64,000 nt of DNA, from assembly GCA_017508975.1 (NCBI GenBank), contig JAFWQU010000013.1:42562-106561 (forward strand), given 5' to 3'. Every line of letters begins with the position of its first letter. Position 1 is the first letter of the stretch. Shown here piece after piece: positions 50,999 to 60,711 of the stretch. Origin of the DNA: Clostridia bacterium (lineage in GTDB: Bacteria; Bacillota; Clostridia; Christensenellales; Aristaeellaceae). The translations under genes and the position numbers were made by a program. The notes under the pieces are model-generated. The model had not been told where the DNA came from, searched no databases, and saw nothing but the letters and a program-made list of their open reading frames with translations.

Positions 50999-52738
50999 TT
51001 ACTTTTCCTCCAGCGTGAGCTCGAGGGCAGCTTCCACCCTGCCGTCGACCAGCAGCGTGAAGACGTAGATTCCGGCCGGGAGCTCATCGGGATTCTCGCA
51101 GTAGCTGTGCAGAAGCGGGGCGGCGTCCAGAGCCCAGCGGTCCTCGCCGCCGGGGGTCAGCGTCACGGTGCCGCGGTAGCGGGAGCGGCTGCCGTCGGGC
51201 GTCTCCAGCACCAGCGTCAGTTCCGCCTGCTCCGCCTCCTCCGGCGGATTGACGCGATGAATCAGGATGGGCAGCTCATCGCGGCAGGCCTCGCGGGTCA
51301 GCCGGCCGTCGGGCGTCCCCAGGGCGAGCTCCGCGGAGGGCTCCGTTCCGGGCAAAGCCTTGGTTTCGGGCTCTGCCGCGGTCCCGGTCAGCGTGATCCG
51401 GGTCTCGCCGGCCAGGGCGCTGCCGATATAGTAGGCGATTTTGTACTCTCCGGGCTTCAGGCCGCCGGAGTAGATCTCGTACTCCTGGAACAGCGGCGTC
51501 AGGTCCGTGTTCCAGACATCGCGCTCCATGATCGAGGGCATATAGATGAAGCCCGAGAACTGCGTATAGTAGATCCCGTCCGGCGAGGTGACCACGAAGA
51601 TCATGTTGTCCTGGATCTCCTCGGTGACCCGGTAGTGGTTGACCACCTGCAGGCAGACCCGCTCGGTGCCGCCGAGGATGCCCTGCACGCTGGCTGTATC
51701 GGCGGGCTCGAGCTCCTCGAGGCCGGTGAGCACCACCGCCGGATCCTGGACGCTCATCCAGCACTCCTGGCTGAAGGCGTACTCCGGCCCGACCGCGTCG
51801 GTCCTCGGAACCTCCACCGGGATGCCGACCAGTTCAAACAGCCGGCTGTCGATCTCGCTGGCGCTTGCGCTGAGCTCGGCGCTGTACTCCCGCAGGACCA
51901 CCCGCGGCGTGCTCCCGGGCACCGCCGCATACATCCAGCTGCCGGCCTGGCCGCTGGGGAAGAAGTGCGTCGTGTAATAGTCGTTGACCGGATCGGCGAC
52001 CCAGATCCGGTAGAATTTGTCGGGCTTTGCGTCCCAGGTCACGGTGACCACGCAGTTCTCCGCCTGGGTATTGAGCTCCGTGACGTAGGTAAAATCCTCG
52101 TCCGCGGCGTCCGTGATCCCGTTGAGCACGATCGGCGTGCGGTCGGCGGCCTGCAGCGAGTCCGTGATGCCCGCGGCGTCCACCGCCACATAGAAGCCCT
52201 CGCCCTCGCCCCAGCTGCCCAGGACGATGCCGGTCAGGCTTCCCCGCGCGTCGGTGAGCGCGGCGCCGGGGAGCAGCTTGTCCGCGGCCTCAAATGTCAG
52301 GCCCGAGCGGCCGTGGATGCTGACCGCGGCCATGCGGGAGACGGGGGAGCGCATAAAGCTCGCGTCCACGAGATAGCCGCTGACCTCGCGGCTGGTCAGG
52401 TGCGCACTGCGCGTGCTCAGCGGGTACGCCGCGGACGGGAAGGTGCTCTCGGAGAGCGTCAGCACCGCCAGACCGCTTCCGCCCAGCTCCTCGGCGCCGG
52501 TGATGCGCGCGGTATACCCGTCCAGACTCGCCAGCCAGAGCTCCCCGCCGTGATCCAGCGAGGAGGCCACCGTCAGCCAAACGGTCTCCTCCCCGTTGGC
52601 GAGCTGGACCGCGTTCGCCCAGGTGTACGCCGCGCCGTTGACGAGGGAGACCAGCCGGCCGACCTCCGCGCTCGCCGCCGTGGTCAGGGCGGTCAGCAGG
52701 ATTCCCAGCAGCAGGGCGATCCGGTGCTTGATGCTCAT
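50999..52738 (-). CDS. Secreted protein with a trypsin-like-fold N-terminus, probably inactive
   Basis: A 579-residue protein with a signal peptide (RIALLLGILLTALTTAASA). Residues about 20-190 read like a chymotrypsin-type double beta-barrel (VWLTVASSLDHGGELWLASLDG, GSGLAVLTL, PGAALTDARGSLTGIVLG), but the GxSGxP nucleophile loop and catalytic histidine are not recognisable (GAALTDARGSL takes its place). The remainder contains at least two beta-sandwich-like repeats. GAGGAGG precedes the chosen ATG. It is 13 bases downstream of rpiB and likely co-transcribed. Confidence 0.6.
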   Translation of the reverse strand: MSIKHRIALLLGILLTALTTAASAEVGRLVSLVNGAAYTWANAVQLANGEETVWLTVASSLDHGGELWLASLDGYTARITGAEELGGSGLAVLTLSESTFPSAAYPLSTRSAHLTSREVSGYLVDASFMRSPVSRMAAVSIHGRSGLTFEAADKLLPGAALTDARGSLTGIVLGSWGEGEGFYVAVDAAGITDSLQAADRTPIVLNGITDAADEDFTYVTELNTQAENCVVTVTWDAKPDKFYRIWVADPVNDYYTTHFFPSGQAGSWMYAAVPGSTPRVVLREYSAELSASASEIDSRLFELVGIPVEVPRTDAVGPEYAFSQECWMSVQDPAVVLTGLEELEPADTASVQGILGGTERVCLQVVNHYRVTEEIQDNMIFVVTSPDGIYYTQFSGFIYMPSIMERDVWNTDLTPLFQEYEIYSGGLKPGEYKIAYYIGSALAGETRITLTGTAAEPETKALPGTEPSAELALGTPDGRLTREACRDELPILIHRVNPPEEAEQAELTLVLETPDGSRSRYRGTVTLTPGGEDRWALDAAPLLHSYCENPDELPAGIYVFTLLVDGRVEAALELTLEEK

Positions 52739-52751
52739 GGCCGATGCCTCC

Positions 52752-53198
52752 TCACAGCGCCTCGCCGCGCTCGATGGCTGCGATCTGGTCAATGCGCCGC
52801 TGGTGGCGGCCGCCCTCGAAGGGCGCGGTCAGCCAGTGCCGGGCGATCATCTTCGCCAGATCCACGCCCACGACGCGGGCGCCCATGGTGAGAATATTGC
52901 TGTTGTTGTGCCGCTTGGAGAGCTCGGCGGTGTAGACGTCGGAGCAGGTGCACACGCGGGTGCCGGGCACCTTGGAGGCGGCGATGCCGATGCCAACGCC
53001 GGTGCCGCAGATCAGGATGCCGCGGTCGCAGCGCCCGTCGGCCACGGCCTTGGCGGCGCGGTAGCCGTAGACGGCGTAGTCACAGCTGACGGGCTCGTTG
53101 GTGCCGAAGTCCTCCCACTCGAGTCCCAGCTCGTCGAGCAGGGACATGATCTCCTGCTTGAGCGCGATTCCGGTATGGTCACAGGCCAGTGCGATCAT
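52752..53198 (-). CDS. rpiB: Ribose-5-phosphate isomerase B
   Basis: A 148-residue isomerase interconverting ribose 5-phosphate and ribulose 5-phosphate (or allose 6-phosphate). Motifs are ALACDHTGIALK at the start, CGTGVGIGIAASK with catalytic C64, and RHNNSNILTMGARVVG. AAGGAGG lies before the ATG. It sits between two genes for exported proteins on the same strand, with gaps of 13 bases each, an odd setting for a metabolic enzyme. Confidence 0.95.
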   Translation of the reverse strand: MIALACDHTGIALKQEIMSLLDELGLEWEDFGTNEPVSCDYAVYGYRAAKAVADGRCDRGILICGTGVGIGIAASKVPGTRVCTCSDVYTAELSKRHNNSNILTMGARVVGVDLAKMIARHWLTAPFEGGRHQRRIDQIAAIERGEAL

Positions 53199-53211
53199 GC
53201 GCAGGTCCTCC

Positions 53212-54882
53212 TTATTTCTGAATGAACTGTTCGAGCCACTGGTTGACGAACGCGCCCCAGCGCTGCATGCCCTCGCGGTTCGGGACATTCTCATCGTCCG
53301 GGAGCGCAAAGCTCTCGGGATCCTCGCCGGCAAAGCTGTCGCGCAGGTCGAGCACGGTGGTGGCTTCCATCATGCTGGCCTGCAGGCGGACGGTCTCGCG
53401 GTAGTTCTCCGGGGCGTAGGCCGGGAGCAGCACCGCCAGCTTCGCGTCGGGCCAGATCCGGTGCAGCCGGGTCAGCGTCAGCGCGACGCCGCGGGCGACG
53501 GACGCGGGCTGCTGGGTCAGCTGGCTCTCGCTGGAGCGGGACAGCGGTCCCTGCTGCAGCCCGGGATCCTCCTCGCCGACCAGGACCAGGATCACGTCCG
53601 GCGCGGAGAAGGTGCGGATACGGGTCTCATACCACGGCGCGTCCGGATCGTCCGCCTCCATCGCGAAGGAGGCGCCGGCGGGCAGGATCGAGACCTGCTT
53701 GCGCGCGTTCTGCAGCTGGGAATACCACAGGTGGGCCGGAATCTGGACATCCCCCGCGGGGTAAGTCTCGCCGCCGGCGCCCTGGAGCGCGCTCAGCGAG
53801 TCACCCAGGATTGTGACCTGCAGCGTGCCGGTCTTGCGCTCCTCCGCCGGGATCTCCTCGGGCGTCCACGCGGGCTCCATCTCCACCGGCATCGCCTGTA
53901 CGATCACCACCTGCGGGGTCTCCACAGGTTCTTCGGTGGGTTCCGGAGTGGGTTCAGGAGTCGGTTCCGGTGTGGGCTCGGGAGTCGGCTCCGGAGTGGG
54001 TTCGGGAGTGGGCTCAGGCGTGGGCTCGGGAGTCGGTTCCGGAGTGGGTTCGGGAGTCGGCTCCGGAGTGGGTTCCGGAGTCGGTTCCGGTGTGGGCTCG
54101 GGAGTCGGCTCCGGAGTGGGCTCCGGTGTGGGTTCGGGAGTGGGTTCAGGAGTAGGCTCGGGAGTCGGTTCCGGAGTGGGTTCCGGAGTGGGTTCGGGAG
54201 TCGGCTCTGGAGTGGGTTCCGGTGTGGGTTCGGGAGTCGGCTCCGGAGTGGGCTCGCGAGTCGGTTCCGGAGTGGGTTCAGGAGTGGGTTCCGGAGTGGG
54301 TTCGGGAGTCGGTTCCGGAGTGGGTTCGGGCGTGGGTTCCTCGGTGGGCTCCGGTGTTGGCTCTTCGGTCGGTTCCGGAGTCGGCTCTTCGGTCGGTTCC
54401 GGAGTCGGCTCTTCCGTGGGTTCCGGCGTGGGCTCCTCGGTGGGTTCCGGCGTCGGTTCCTCGGTGGCCTCGGCAGTCTCCGTCTCGACCTCATCGTCGG
54501 TCAGGAGTACATCTTCTTCAATATATTCCACTTCCTCAGTGGGTTCAGGTATGGGTTCCTCCGTGGGTTCGGGAGTCGGCTCTTCCGTCGGTTCGGGAGT
54601 CGGCTCCTCTGTCGGCTCGGGGGTCGGTTCCTCCGTGGGCTCGGGAGTCGGCTCCTCCGTCGGTTCGGAGGTCGGTTCCTCGGTGGGCTCCGGTGTGGGT
54701 TCCTCCGTCGGTTCGGGGGTTGGCGTAAAAGTCGCCGTGGCGGCGATCTGCTGCGCCTCTCTCATGCGTTTGGCATCCTGCTTGTTCATTTGAAGGTAGA
54801 GGAAAACCAGCGCTGCCGCCAGCAGCACAATCAGAGCGTCCATGATCAGCTGCCGGGTACGAGATCCGCCCTTCCCACTCAT
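53212..54882 (-). CDS. Wall-spanning SGNH-like protein with a long PEPT repeat
   Basis: A 556-residue protein: a short basic start, one membrane segment (about 13-31), a (Glu-Pro-Thr-Pro)n and (Pro-Thr-Glu-Glu-Pro)n linker (about 52-318) and a C-terminal SGNH-hydrolase-like domain. The linker is interrupted once by an acidic segment ([18 protein letters not shown]). It should cross the cell wall and hold the domain outside. The domain keeps block I LGDSLS, but block III reads VGEEDP, not GxND, and the block V histidine appears replaced in NVPNREG, so activity is doubtful. AAGGAG precedes the ATG. Confidence 0.75.
   Translation of the reverse strand: MSGKGGSRTRQLIMDALIVLLAAALVFLYLQMNKQDAKRMREAQQIAATATFTPTPEPTEEPTPEPTEEPTSEPTEEPTPEPTEEPTPEPTEEPTPEPTEEPTPEPTEEPIPEPTEEVEYIEEDVLLTDDEVETETAEATEEPTPEPTEEPTPEPTEEPTPEPTEEPTPEPTEEPTPEPTEEPTPEPTPEPTPEPTPEPTPEPTPEPTREPTPEPTPEPTPEPTPEPTPEPTPEPTPEPTPEPTPEPTPEPTPEPTPEPTPEPTPEPTPEPTPEPTPEPTPEPTPEPTPEPTPEPTPEPTPEPTPEPTPEPTPEPTEEPVETPQVVIVQAMPVEMEPAWTPEEIPAEERKTGTLQVTILGDSLSALQGAGGETYPAGDVQIPAHLWYSQLQNARKQVSILPAGASFAMEADDPDAPWYETRIRTFSAPDVILVLVGEEDPGLQQGPLSRSSESQLTQQPASVARGVALTLTRLHRIWPDAKLAVLLPAYAPENYRETVRLQASMMEATTVLDLRDSFAGEDPESFALPDDENVPNREGMQRWGAFVNQWLEQFIQK
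53930..54735 (-). repeat. Tandem 12-bp/18-bp coding repeats (PEPT linker)
   Basis: About 800 bases of near-identical units coding for EPTP and PTEEP motifs, with third-position and phase variation (TCGGGAGTGGGT, TCCGGAGTCGGC types). Such arrays change length by replication slippage, so linker length may vary between strains. Confidence 0.9.
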
Positions 54883-54965
54883 CGGTGATCGACTCCTTAC
54901 TCATATTGGAACGCGCTTTGCGATTCCATGCAAAATCAATGGTTTTCGGCTGCGAAACCTTCTTT

Positions 54966-54994
54966 ATTATGCCGTATTCACCCGTACTTGTCAA
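54966..54994 (-). promoter_or_regulatory. Promoter of the SGNH/rpiB run
   Basis: On the minus strand TTGACA (54994-54989), 17 bases, CATAAT (54971-54966). The 320-base divergent gap holds this and the promoter at 55076; I see nothing else in it. Confidence 0.78.
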
Positions 54995-55075
54995 GGTGCG
55001 GAAGCCTTGTGCGAAATGGCCGGAAGCCTCCCGAATCTGGCAAGGCCGAAAGCCGAAAATTGACCGGATTTGCCC

Positions 55076-55104
55076 TTGATTTTCCGGGTGAAATGATGTA
55101 AAAT
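55076..55104 (+). promoter_or_regulatory. Promoter of the BMP importer operon
   Basis: TTGATT (55076-55081), 17 bases, TAAAAT (55099-55104), leaving a leader of about 90 bases before the ATG. Confidence 0.72.
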
Positions 55105-55202
55105 TTTTGTGTTCTCTTCGAGAACGTTCGTGTTTTTGGGAGAACGGGGAGGGGCGCTGCCCCTATGTTTCTTTCCTGGAGAGGGAAAAAGGAGGATCAT
55201 TC

Positions 55203-56888
55203 ATGAAAAAGTGGACTATCGTTCTGGCAGTCGTCGCGGTGATCGCGCTGGCTTTCGGCGTCTTCTCCTTCGTCCAGAAGGGCGACGTGCAGAAGAAGCT
55301 GGACGAGGCGACCGGCAAAGTGACCGAGCTGACCAGCCAGATTGCTGACCTGAAGACCCAGGCTGAGACCGCCGCGGCCGATCTCACCGCCAAGACCACC
55401 GAGCTGGACGGCGTGAAGGCCGAGCTCGAGGGCGTCAAGGCCGAGCTGGAGACCGCCAAGGCCGATCTCGCGGCTGCCACCGCTCCCGTTGCGGAAGCCG
55501 TTGAGGAGACTGTCGAGAACGTGACCGAGGCTGTCGAGGGTGCCGTTGAGGGCGCCACCGAGGCTGTTGCCGACGTTGCCGCGACCGTGACCGAGACTGC
55601 CACCGAGGCCGTCGAGACTGTGACCGAGACCGCTGAGGCCGCCGTTGAGGGCGCCACCGAGGCTGCTGCCGACGTCGCCGAGACCGTGACCGAGACCGCC
55701 GAGAGCGCCGTTGAGGCCGCCACCGGGGCTGTTGAGGGTGTTGTGGCCGCCGTGGCCGGCGACACCGCCGAGCCCGAGAAGAAGGCCGTCAAGGTCGGCT
55801 TCATCTTCCTGCACGACGAGAACTCCACCTATGACCTCAACTTCCTGAACGCTGCCAAGGAAGCCTGCGAGGCGCTGGGCGTCGAGTATGTGATCAAGAC
55901 CAACATCGACGAGGGCGAGGCCTGCTACCAGACCGCCGCCGAGCTCGTGGACGAGGGCTGCAACGTGGTCTTCGCCGACTCCTTCGGCCATGAGTCCTTC
56001 ATGATCCAGGCCGCCAAGGAATTCCCCGAGGTGCAGTTCTGCCATGCCACCGGCGTGCGCGCGCACACCGAGAACCTGGCCAACTATCACAACGCTTTCG
56101 CCTCCATCTACGAAGGCCGTTTCCTGGCGGGCGTGGCCGCCGGCCTGAAGCTCAACGAGATGATCGAGTCCGGCAAGATCACGGCCGAGCAGGCCAAGAT
56201 CGGCTACGTGGGCGCCTATCCCTATGCCGAGGTGAAGTCCGGCTACACCAGCTTCTTCCTGGGCGTGCGCTCCGTGTGCCCCTCCGTGACCATGGAAGTG
56301 ACCTTCACCAACTCCTGGTATGACGAGGCCCTGGAGAAGGAAGGCGCCAACCAGCTGATGGACAACGGCTGCGTCCTGATCTCCCAGCACGCCGACTCCA
56401 TGGGCGCCCCCACCGCCTGCGAGACCCGCGAGGTTCCGAACGTGTCCTACAACGGCTCCACCGTGGCTGCCTGCCCCAAGACCTTCATCGTGTCCTCCCG
56501 CATCAACTGGGTGCCCTACATGAAGTACATGATCGAGTGCGTGCAGAAGGGCGAGGCCATTGACGTGGACTGGACCGGCACCATCGAGACCGGCTCCGTG
56601 GAGCTCTCCGACGTGAACGAGCAGGCCGCGGCCGTCGGCACCGTCGAGAAGCTGGCGGAAGTCAAGGCCGGCCTGCTGGACGGCTCCGTCAAGGTCTTCA
56701 ACACCGCTGCATTCACCAAGGGCGGCGAGGCCGTGACCACCTACCTGGCCGACGTGGACGACATGGGCGACTTCGTGGGTGAGACCGAGGTCATCGTGGA
56801 CGGCGTGTTTGCGGAGTCCAAGTTCCGTTCCGCGCCCTACTTCGACATCGACATCGACGGCATCACCATCCTGGGAAGCGGCAACTGA
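55203..56888 (+). CDS. BMP-family nucleoside-binding protein on a membrane stalk
   Basis: A 561-residue protein. Residues 1-23 form an N-terminal membrane anchor (WTIVLAVVAVIALAFGVFSF) with no lipobox cysteine. Residues about 27-95 are a heptad coiled coil (DVQKKLDEATGKVTELTSQ, LKTQAETAAADL). Residues about 95-190 are an Ala/Val/Glu/Thr-rich repeat (TEAVEGA, VTETAEAA themes). The BMP domain follows (KVGFIFLHDENSTYD onward, with GYVGAYPYAEVKSG and ADSMGAP). Classical BMP lipoproteins bind purine nucleosides and lack this stalk. AAAAAGGAGGA stands before the ATG. Confidence 0.85.
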   Translation: MKKWTIVLAVVAVIALAFGVFSFVQKGDVQKKLDEATGKVTELTSQIADLKTQAETAAADLTAKTTELDGVKAELEGVKAELETAKADLAAATAPVAEAVEETVENVTEAVEGAVEGATEAVADVAATVTETATEAVETVTETAEAAVEGATEAAADVAETVTETAESAVEAATGAVEGVVAAVAGDTAEPEKKAVKVGFIFLHDENSTYDLNFLNAAKEACEALGVEYVIKTNIDEGEACYQTAAELVDEGCNVVFADSFGHESFMIQAAKEFPEVQFCHATGVRAHTENLANYHNAFASIYEGRFLAGVAAGLKLNEMIESGKITAEQAKIGYVGAYPYAEVKSGYTSFFLGVRSVCPSVTMEVTFTNSWYDEALEKEGANQLMDNGCVLISQHADSMGAPTACETREVPNVSYNGSTVAACPKTFIVSSRINWVPYMKYMIECVQKGEAIDVDWTGTIETGSVELSDVNEQAAAVGTVEKLAEVKAGLLDGSVKVFNTAAFTKGGEAVTTYLADVDDMGDFVGETEVIVDGVFAESKFRSAPYFDIDIDGITILGSGN

Positions 56889-56904
56889 TCCGCGATTCTT
56901 CAGC

Positions 56905-56940
56905 CTGTCCCGGTCTTCTCGGCCGGGACAGCGCTTTTTC
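56905..56940 (+). terminator. Hairpin between the BMP and ATPase genes
   Basis: CTGTCCCGG (56905-56913) and CCGGGACAG (56923-56931) form a 9-bp stem followed by CGCTTTTTCC. Being inside an operon it would lower expression of the downstream genes relative to the binding protein. Confidence 0.75.
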
Positions 56941-56976
56941 CTTTTAAGCCCCCTTACAGCCCTTGGAGGTGAGCCC

Positions 56977-58506
56977 ATGGAGACGAACGTGCCGGCCGTC
57001 CGCCTGCGCAACATCACGAAATACTTCGGGGAGACCGCGGCCAACCACCACGTGGATCTGGACATCTACCGCGGCGAGGTCCTGGCCCTGCTGGGCGAGA
57101 ACGGCAGCGGCAAGACCACGCTGATGAACATGCTCTCCGGCATCTATTTCCCGGACGACGGGTCCATTGAGATCGACGGCGTGCCCGTGGTCATCGACTC
57201 CCCAGGCAAGGCGATCAAGCTGGGCATCGGCATGATCCACCAGCATTTCAAGCTCGTGGACGTGCTGACCGCGGCCGAGAACATCGAGCTGGGCCTGAGC
57301 GGCCGGCTGGACCTGCGCCAGGCCTCGAAGCGGATCCGCGAGATCGCCTCCAGCTACGGGTTTGACGTCGACCCCGACCAGAAGGTCTACGACATGTCCG
57401 TCTCCCAGAAGCAGACGGTGGAGATCCTGAAGGTGCTCTACCGCGGCGCGGACATCCTGATCCTGGACGAGCCCACCGCCGTGCTCACCCCGCAGGAGAC
57501 CGAGAAGCTCTTCGCCGTGCTGCGCGCCATGCGCGACGACGGCAAGGCCATCGTCATCATCACCCACAAGATGAACGAGGTGCTCTCGATCTCCGACCGC
57601 GTGGCGGTGCTCCGCAAGGGCGAGTACGTGGGCAGCATGGAGACCGCCCAGACCACCGCGCAGGAGATGACCGACCGCATGGTCGGCCACGCGGTGAGCC
57701 TGAACATCGAGCGCCCGGAGCCGGTCAATCCGATGCCCCGCATCCGGGTGGACGGCCTGACGGTCTGCAACGAGCTGGGCGTCAAGCGCCTGGACAACGT
57801 CTCCTTCACGATCAACAGCGGCGAGATCCTCGGCATTGCGGGCATCGCGGGCTCCGGACAGAAGGAGCTGCTCGAGGCCATCGCCGGCCTTCAGCCGGTG
57901 CAGTCCGGCAGCGTCTGCTATATCGATGACAACGGAAATCCGGAGGAGCTGCTCGGCAAGGATCCGCTGGAGATCGCGGCGCTGGGCGTCGCGCTGTCCT
58001 TCGTGCCCGAGGACCGGCTCGGCATGGGCCTCGTGGGCAACATGGACCTGAATGACAACATGATGCTGCGCACCTACCGCATGGGTCCCCTGCCGATCAC
58101 CGACCGCAAGACGCCCCACCACATCGCCGAGAAGGTGGTCAAGGAGCTGGACGTCTCCACGCCGAGCCTCACCACCCCTGTCCGGAACCTCTCCGGCGGC
58201 AATGTGCAGAAGGTGCTGGTCGGCCGGGAGATCACCTCGGCGCCGCGCGTGCTGCTGACCGCCTACGCCGTGCGCGGCCTGGACATCAACTCCTCCTACG
58301 TCATCTATGACCTGCTGAACAAGCAGAAGAAGGAAGGCGTGGCGGTGGTTTACGTAGGCGAGGACCTGGATGTGCTGCTGGAGCTGGCGGACCGCATTCT
58401 CGTACTCTGCGGCGGCAAGGTATCCGGCATCGTGCCGGGCCGCGGTGCGACCAAGGAGCAGGTCGGCCTGATGATGACACGGACGGAGGGAGGGACGGAA
58501 GCATGA
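56977..58506 (+). CDS. Nucleoside ABC importer ATP-binding protein (two NBDs)
   Basis: A 509-residue ATPase with two nucleotide-binding domains, as in the RbsA/NupO group. The first has Walker A GENGSGKTT, signature-like MSVSQKQ and Walker B LILDEP. The second has a degenerate Walker A (GIAGSGQKE), LSGGNVQK signature and LLTAYAVRGLD. This asymmetry is normal for the family. TTGGAGGTGAG precedes the ATG. The stop overlaps the permease start by four bases. Confidence 0.94.
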   Translation: METNVPAVRLRNITKYFGETAANHHVDLDIYRGEVLALLGENGSGKTTLMNMLSGIYFPDDGSIEIDGVPVVIDSPGKAIKLGIGMIHQHFKLVDVLTAAENIELGLSGRLDLRQASKRIREIASSYGFDVDPDQKVYDMSVSQKQTVEILKVLYRGADILILDEPTAVLTPQETEKLFAVLRAMRDDGKAIVIITHKMNEVLSISDRVAVLRKGEYVGSMETAQTTAQEMTDRMVGHAVSLNIERPEPVNPMPRIRVDGLTVCNELGVKRLDNVSFTINSGEILGIAGIAGSGQKELLEAIAGLQPVQSGSVCYIDDNGNPEELLGKDPLEIAALGVALSFVPEDRLGMGLVGNMDLNDNMMLRTYRMGPLPITDRKTPHHIAEKVVKELDVSTPSLTTPVRNLSGGNVQKVLVGREITSAPRVLLTAYAVRGLDINSSYVIYDLLNKQKKEGVAVVYVGEDLDVLLELADRILVLCGGKVSGIVPGRGATKEQVGLMMTRTEGGTEA

Positions 58507-59657
58507 CGGCATACGCGGAAAAACGGGAACCCCTGTTTCACCTCTCCCGCAGGACGAATCTGCCCTGGTGGCGGGCCTGGCTCATGCGGGCGGGCGCCAT
58601 CGTGGCGGCGCTGCTGTTCTGCGCGCTCCTGTGCGTGCTGGTGACCGGCACGAGCCCCCTCCAGATCGGCAGCGCAGTGTTCGACGCCTCCTTCAAGTCG
58701 CCCCGCAAGACCTGGGTCATGCTGCACTCCACGTCGATCCTCCTGTGCATCTCGCTGGCGGTGACGCCCGCCTTCCGGATGCGCTTCTGGAACGTGGGCG
58801 GCGAGGGACAGGCGCTGATGGGCTGCCTGGCCTCGGCGGCCTGCATGATCCTCCTGCGCGGAAAGATGTCCAGCGGGATGGTCATCCTCTGCTCGCTGCT
58901 GGCCAGCATCCTGATGGGCGGGCTGTGGGGCATGATCCCGGCGTTCTTCAAGGCGCGCTGGAGCACCAACGAGACGCTGTTCACCCTGATGATGAACTAT
59001 ATCGCGACGCAGCTGGTGGCCTTCTTCTGCGTGGTATGGGAGAGCCCCAAGGGCTCCGGCCAGATCGGCATCATCAACCAGCGCGCGCCCTTTGAGGGAG
59101 TCGGCTGGCTGCCGGAAGTGTGGCCGCCCTTCCTGCAGAACCTCATGCCCGGCGGCCAGAAGTATCTGCTGAATATCCTGATCGTGGCCGCCCTGTGCGT
59201 GGCGATGTTCTTCTACCTGAACTACTCCAAGCACGGCTTTGAGCTCTCCGTGGTCGGCGAGAGCGAGCGTACCGCGCACTACCTGGGCATCAAGGTCGGC
59301 CGGGTCATCATCCGGACGATGCTCTTCTCCGGCGCGCTGTGCGGCCTGACCGGCTTCCTGCTGACCGCCGGCAACGACCACACGCTGACCACCACGCTGA
59401 TCGACGGCCGCGGCTTCACGGCCGTGATGGTCTCCTGGCTGGCGAAGTTCAACCCGCTGTGGATGATCCTGACGAGCTTCCTGCTGGTCTTCCTCGACCG
59501 CGGCGCGGGCGAGATCTCCACGCAGTTCGGCCTCAACGAGTCCTTCTCGGACATCCTCACGGGCGTCATCCTGTTCTTCATCATCGGCAGCGAGTTCCTG
59601 ATCCGCTACCGGATCAGCCTCCGCCACCGTCACAAGGGAGGGGAAGATCTTGGCTGA
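58503..59657 (+). CDS. Nucleoside ABC importer permease 1
   Basis: A 384-residue BmpC/NupP-type permease with about ten hydrophobic segments and the family motifs RFWNVGGEGQALMGCLAS and STNETLFTLMMNYIA. The C-terminal region FTAVMVSWLAKFNPLWMI is typical. It overlaps the ATPase gene by four bases (ATGA) and the next permease by eight. Confidence 0.93.
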   Translation: MTAYAEKREPLFHLSRRTNLPWWRAWLMRAGAIVAALLFCALLCVLVTGTSPLQIGSAVFDASFKSPRKTWVMLHSTSILLCISLAVTPAFRMRFWNVGGEGQALMGCLASAACMILLRGKMSSGMVILCSLLASILMGGLWGMIPAFFKARWSTNETLFTLMMNYIATQLVAFFCVVWESPKGSGQIGIINQRAPFEGVGWLPEVWPPFLQNLMPGGQKYLLNILIVAALCVAMFFYLNYSKHGFELSVVGESERTAHYLGIKVGRVIIRTMLFSGALCGLTGFLLTAGNDHTLTTTLIDGRGFTAVMVSWLAKFNPLWMILTSFLLVFLDRGAGEISTQFGLNESFSDILTGVILFFIIGSEFLIRYRISLRHRHKGGEDLG

Positions 59658-60696
59658 GATTCTGGCCTGGCTGGTATCCTTCATTCCCCGCGCGGTGGTG
59701 CAGGGCATCCCGCTGCTGTTCGGCTCCACGGGCGAGACGCTGACGGAGAAGAGCGGCAACCTAAACCTGGGCATTCCCGGCGTCATGTACGTCGGCGGCA
59801 TCTCCGGGGTCATCGGCGCCTTCTTCTATGATCAGAGCGTGCGCGCTTCCGCCACGGTGGACGGTGTGCTCGACAACGCGCTGTACATAAGCCGCCTGAA
59901 CCCCGTGCTCTCCATCTGCGTGCCCTTTTTCTCCTGCCTGCTGGGCGCGCTGCTGATGGGCCTCCTGTACTGCTTCCTGACGGTCACGCTGCGCGCGAAC
60001 CAGAACGTGACGGGCCTCGCGCTGACCACCTTCGGCGTGGGCATCGGCAACTTCTTCGGCGGCTCGCTGATCAAGCTCTCGGGCAGCGCGGTGCCCTCCA
60101 TCGCCCTGACCAATATCAGCGCCTACTTCCACAATCCGATCCTCTACGCGCCCTGGCAGGGGGATTTCGGGAAGGTCTTCCTCTCCTACGGCTGGCTCGC
60201 CTACCTGGCCATCGCGGTGGCGCTCGCGGCCTCGTATGTGCTGCGGCGGACGCGCATGGGCCTGCATCTGCGCGCGGTCGGCGAGAACCCGGCCACGGCG
60301 GACGCCGCGGGCATCCACGTCGCGGGTTACAAGTACGGCGCGACCTGTATCGGCTCGATGATCGCGGGTCTGGGCGGCCTGTACTACGTCATGGACTACG
60401 CCAGCGGCGTCTGGTCCAACAACGCCTTCGGCGACCGCGGCTGGCTGGCCATCGCGCTGGTCATCTTCACGATCTGGCGGCCGAACGTCGGCGTCCTGGC
60501 GTCCTTCCTCTTCGGAGGCCTGTACATCCTGCACATGTACATCCCCACCGGCACGAACCTGGCGGTGAAGGAGCTGTACAAGATGGCGCCCTACGTGGTG
60601 ACGCTGCTGGTGCTGATCCTCACCAGCCTGCGCAACCAGCGCGAGAAGCAGCCGCCGCAGCACCTCGGCCTGCCGTATTTCCGGGAGGAGCGGTGA
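59650..60696 (+). CDS. Nucleoside ABC importer permease 2
   Basis: A 348-residue BmpD/NupQ-type permease with the motifs LTEKSGNLNLGIPGVMYVGG and VGENPATADAAGIHVAGYKYGA. It starts at TTG behind AGGGAGGGG, within the end of the preceding gene. With the first permease it forms the channel for nucleosides delivered by the BMP protein. Confidence 0.93.
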   Translation: MAEILAWLVSFIPRAVVQGIPLLFGSTGETLTEKSGNLNLGIPGVMYVGGISGVIGAFFYDQSVRASATVDGVLDNALYISRLNPVLSICVPFFSCLLGALLMGLLYCFLTVTLRANQNVTGLALTTFGVGIGNFFGGSLIKLSGSAVPSIALTNISAYFHNPILYAPWQGDFGKVFLSYGWLAYLAIAVALAASYVLRRTRMGLHLRAVGENPATADAAGIHVAGYKYGATCIGSMIAGLGGLYYVMDYASGVWSNNAFGDRGWLAIALVIFTIWRPNVGVLASFLFGGLYILHMYIPTGTNLAVKELYKMAPYVVTLLVLILTSLRNQREKQPPQHLGLPYFREER

Positions 60697-60711
60697 CCCG
60701 AAAACTTTCAA

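Noticed and set aside
53813-54793. Gly-Val-Ser-Gly repeat protein on the plus strand
   Set aside because: It is the antisense reading of the Pro-Glu-Thr repeat array; no start signals were found and the minus-strand product has an anchor and a domain.
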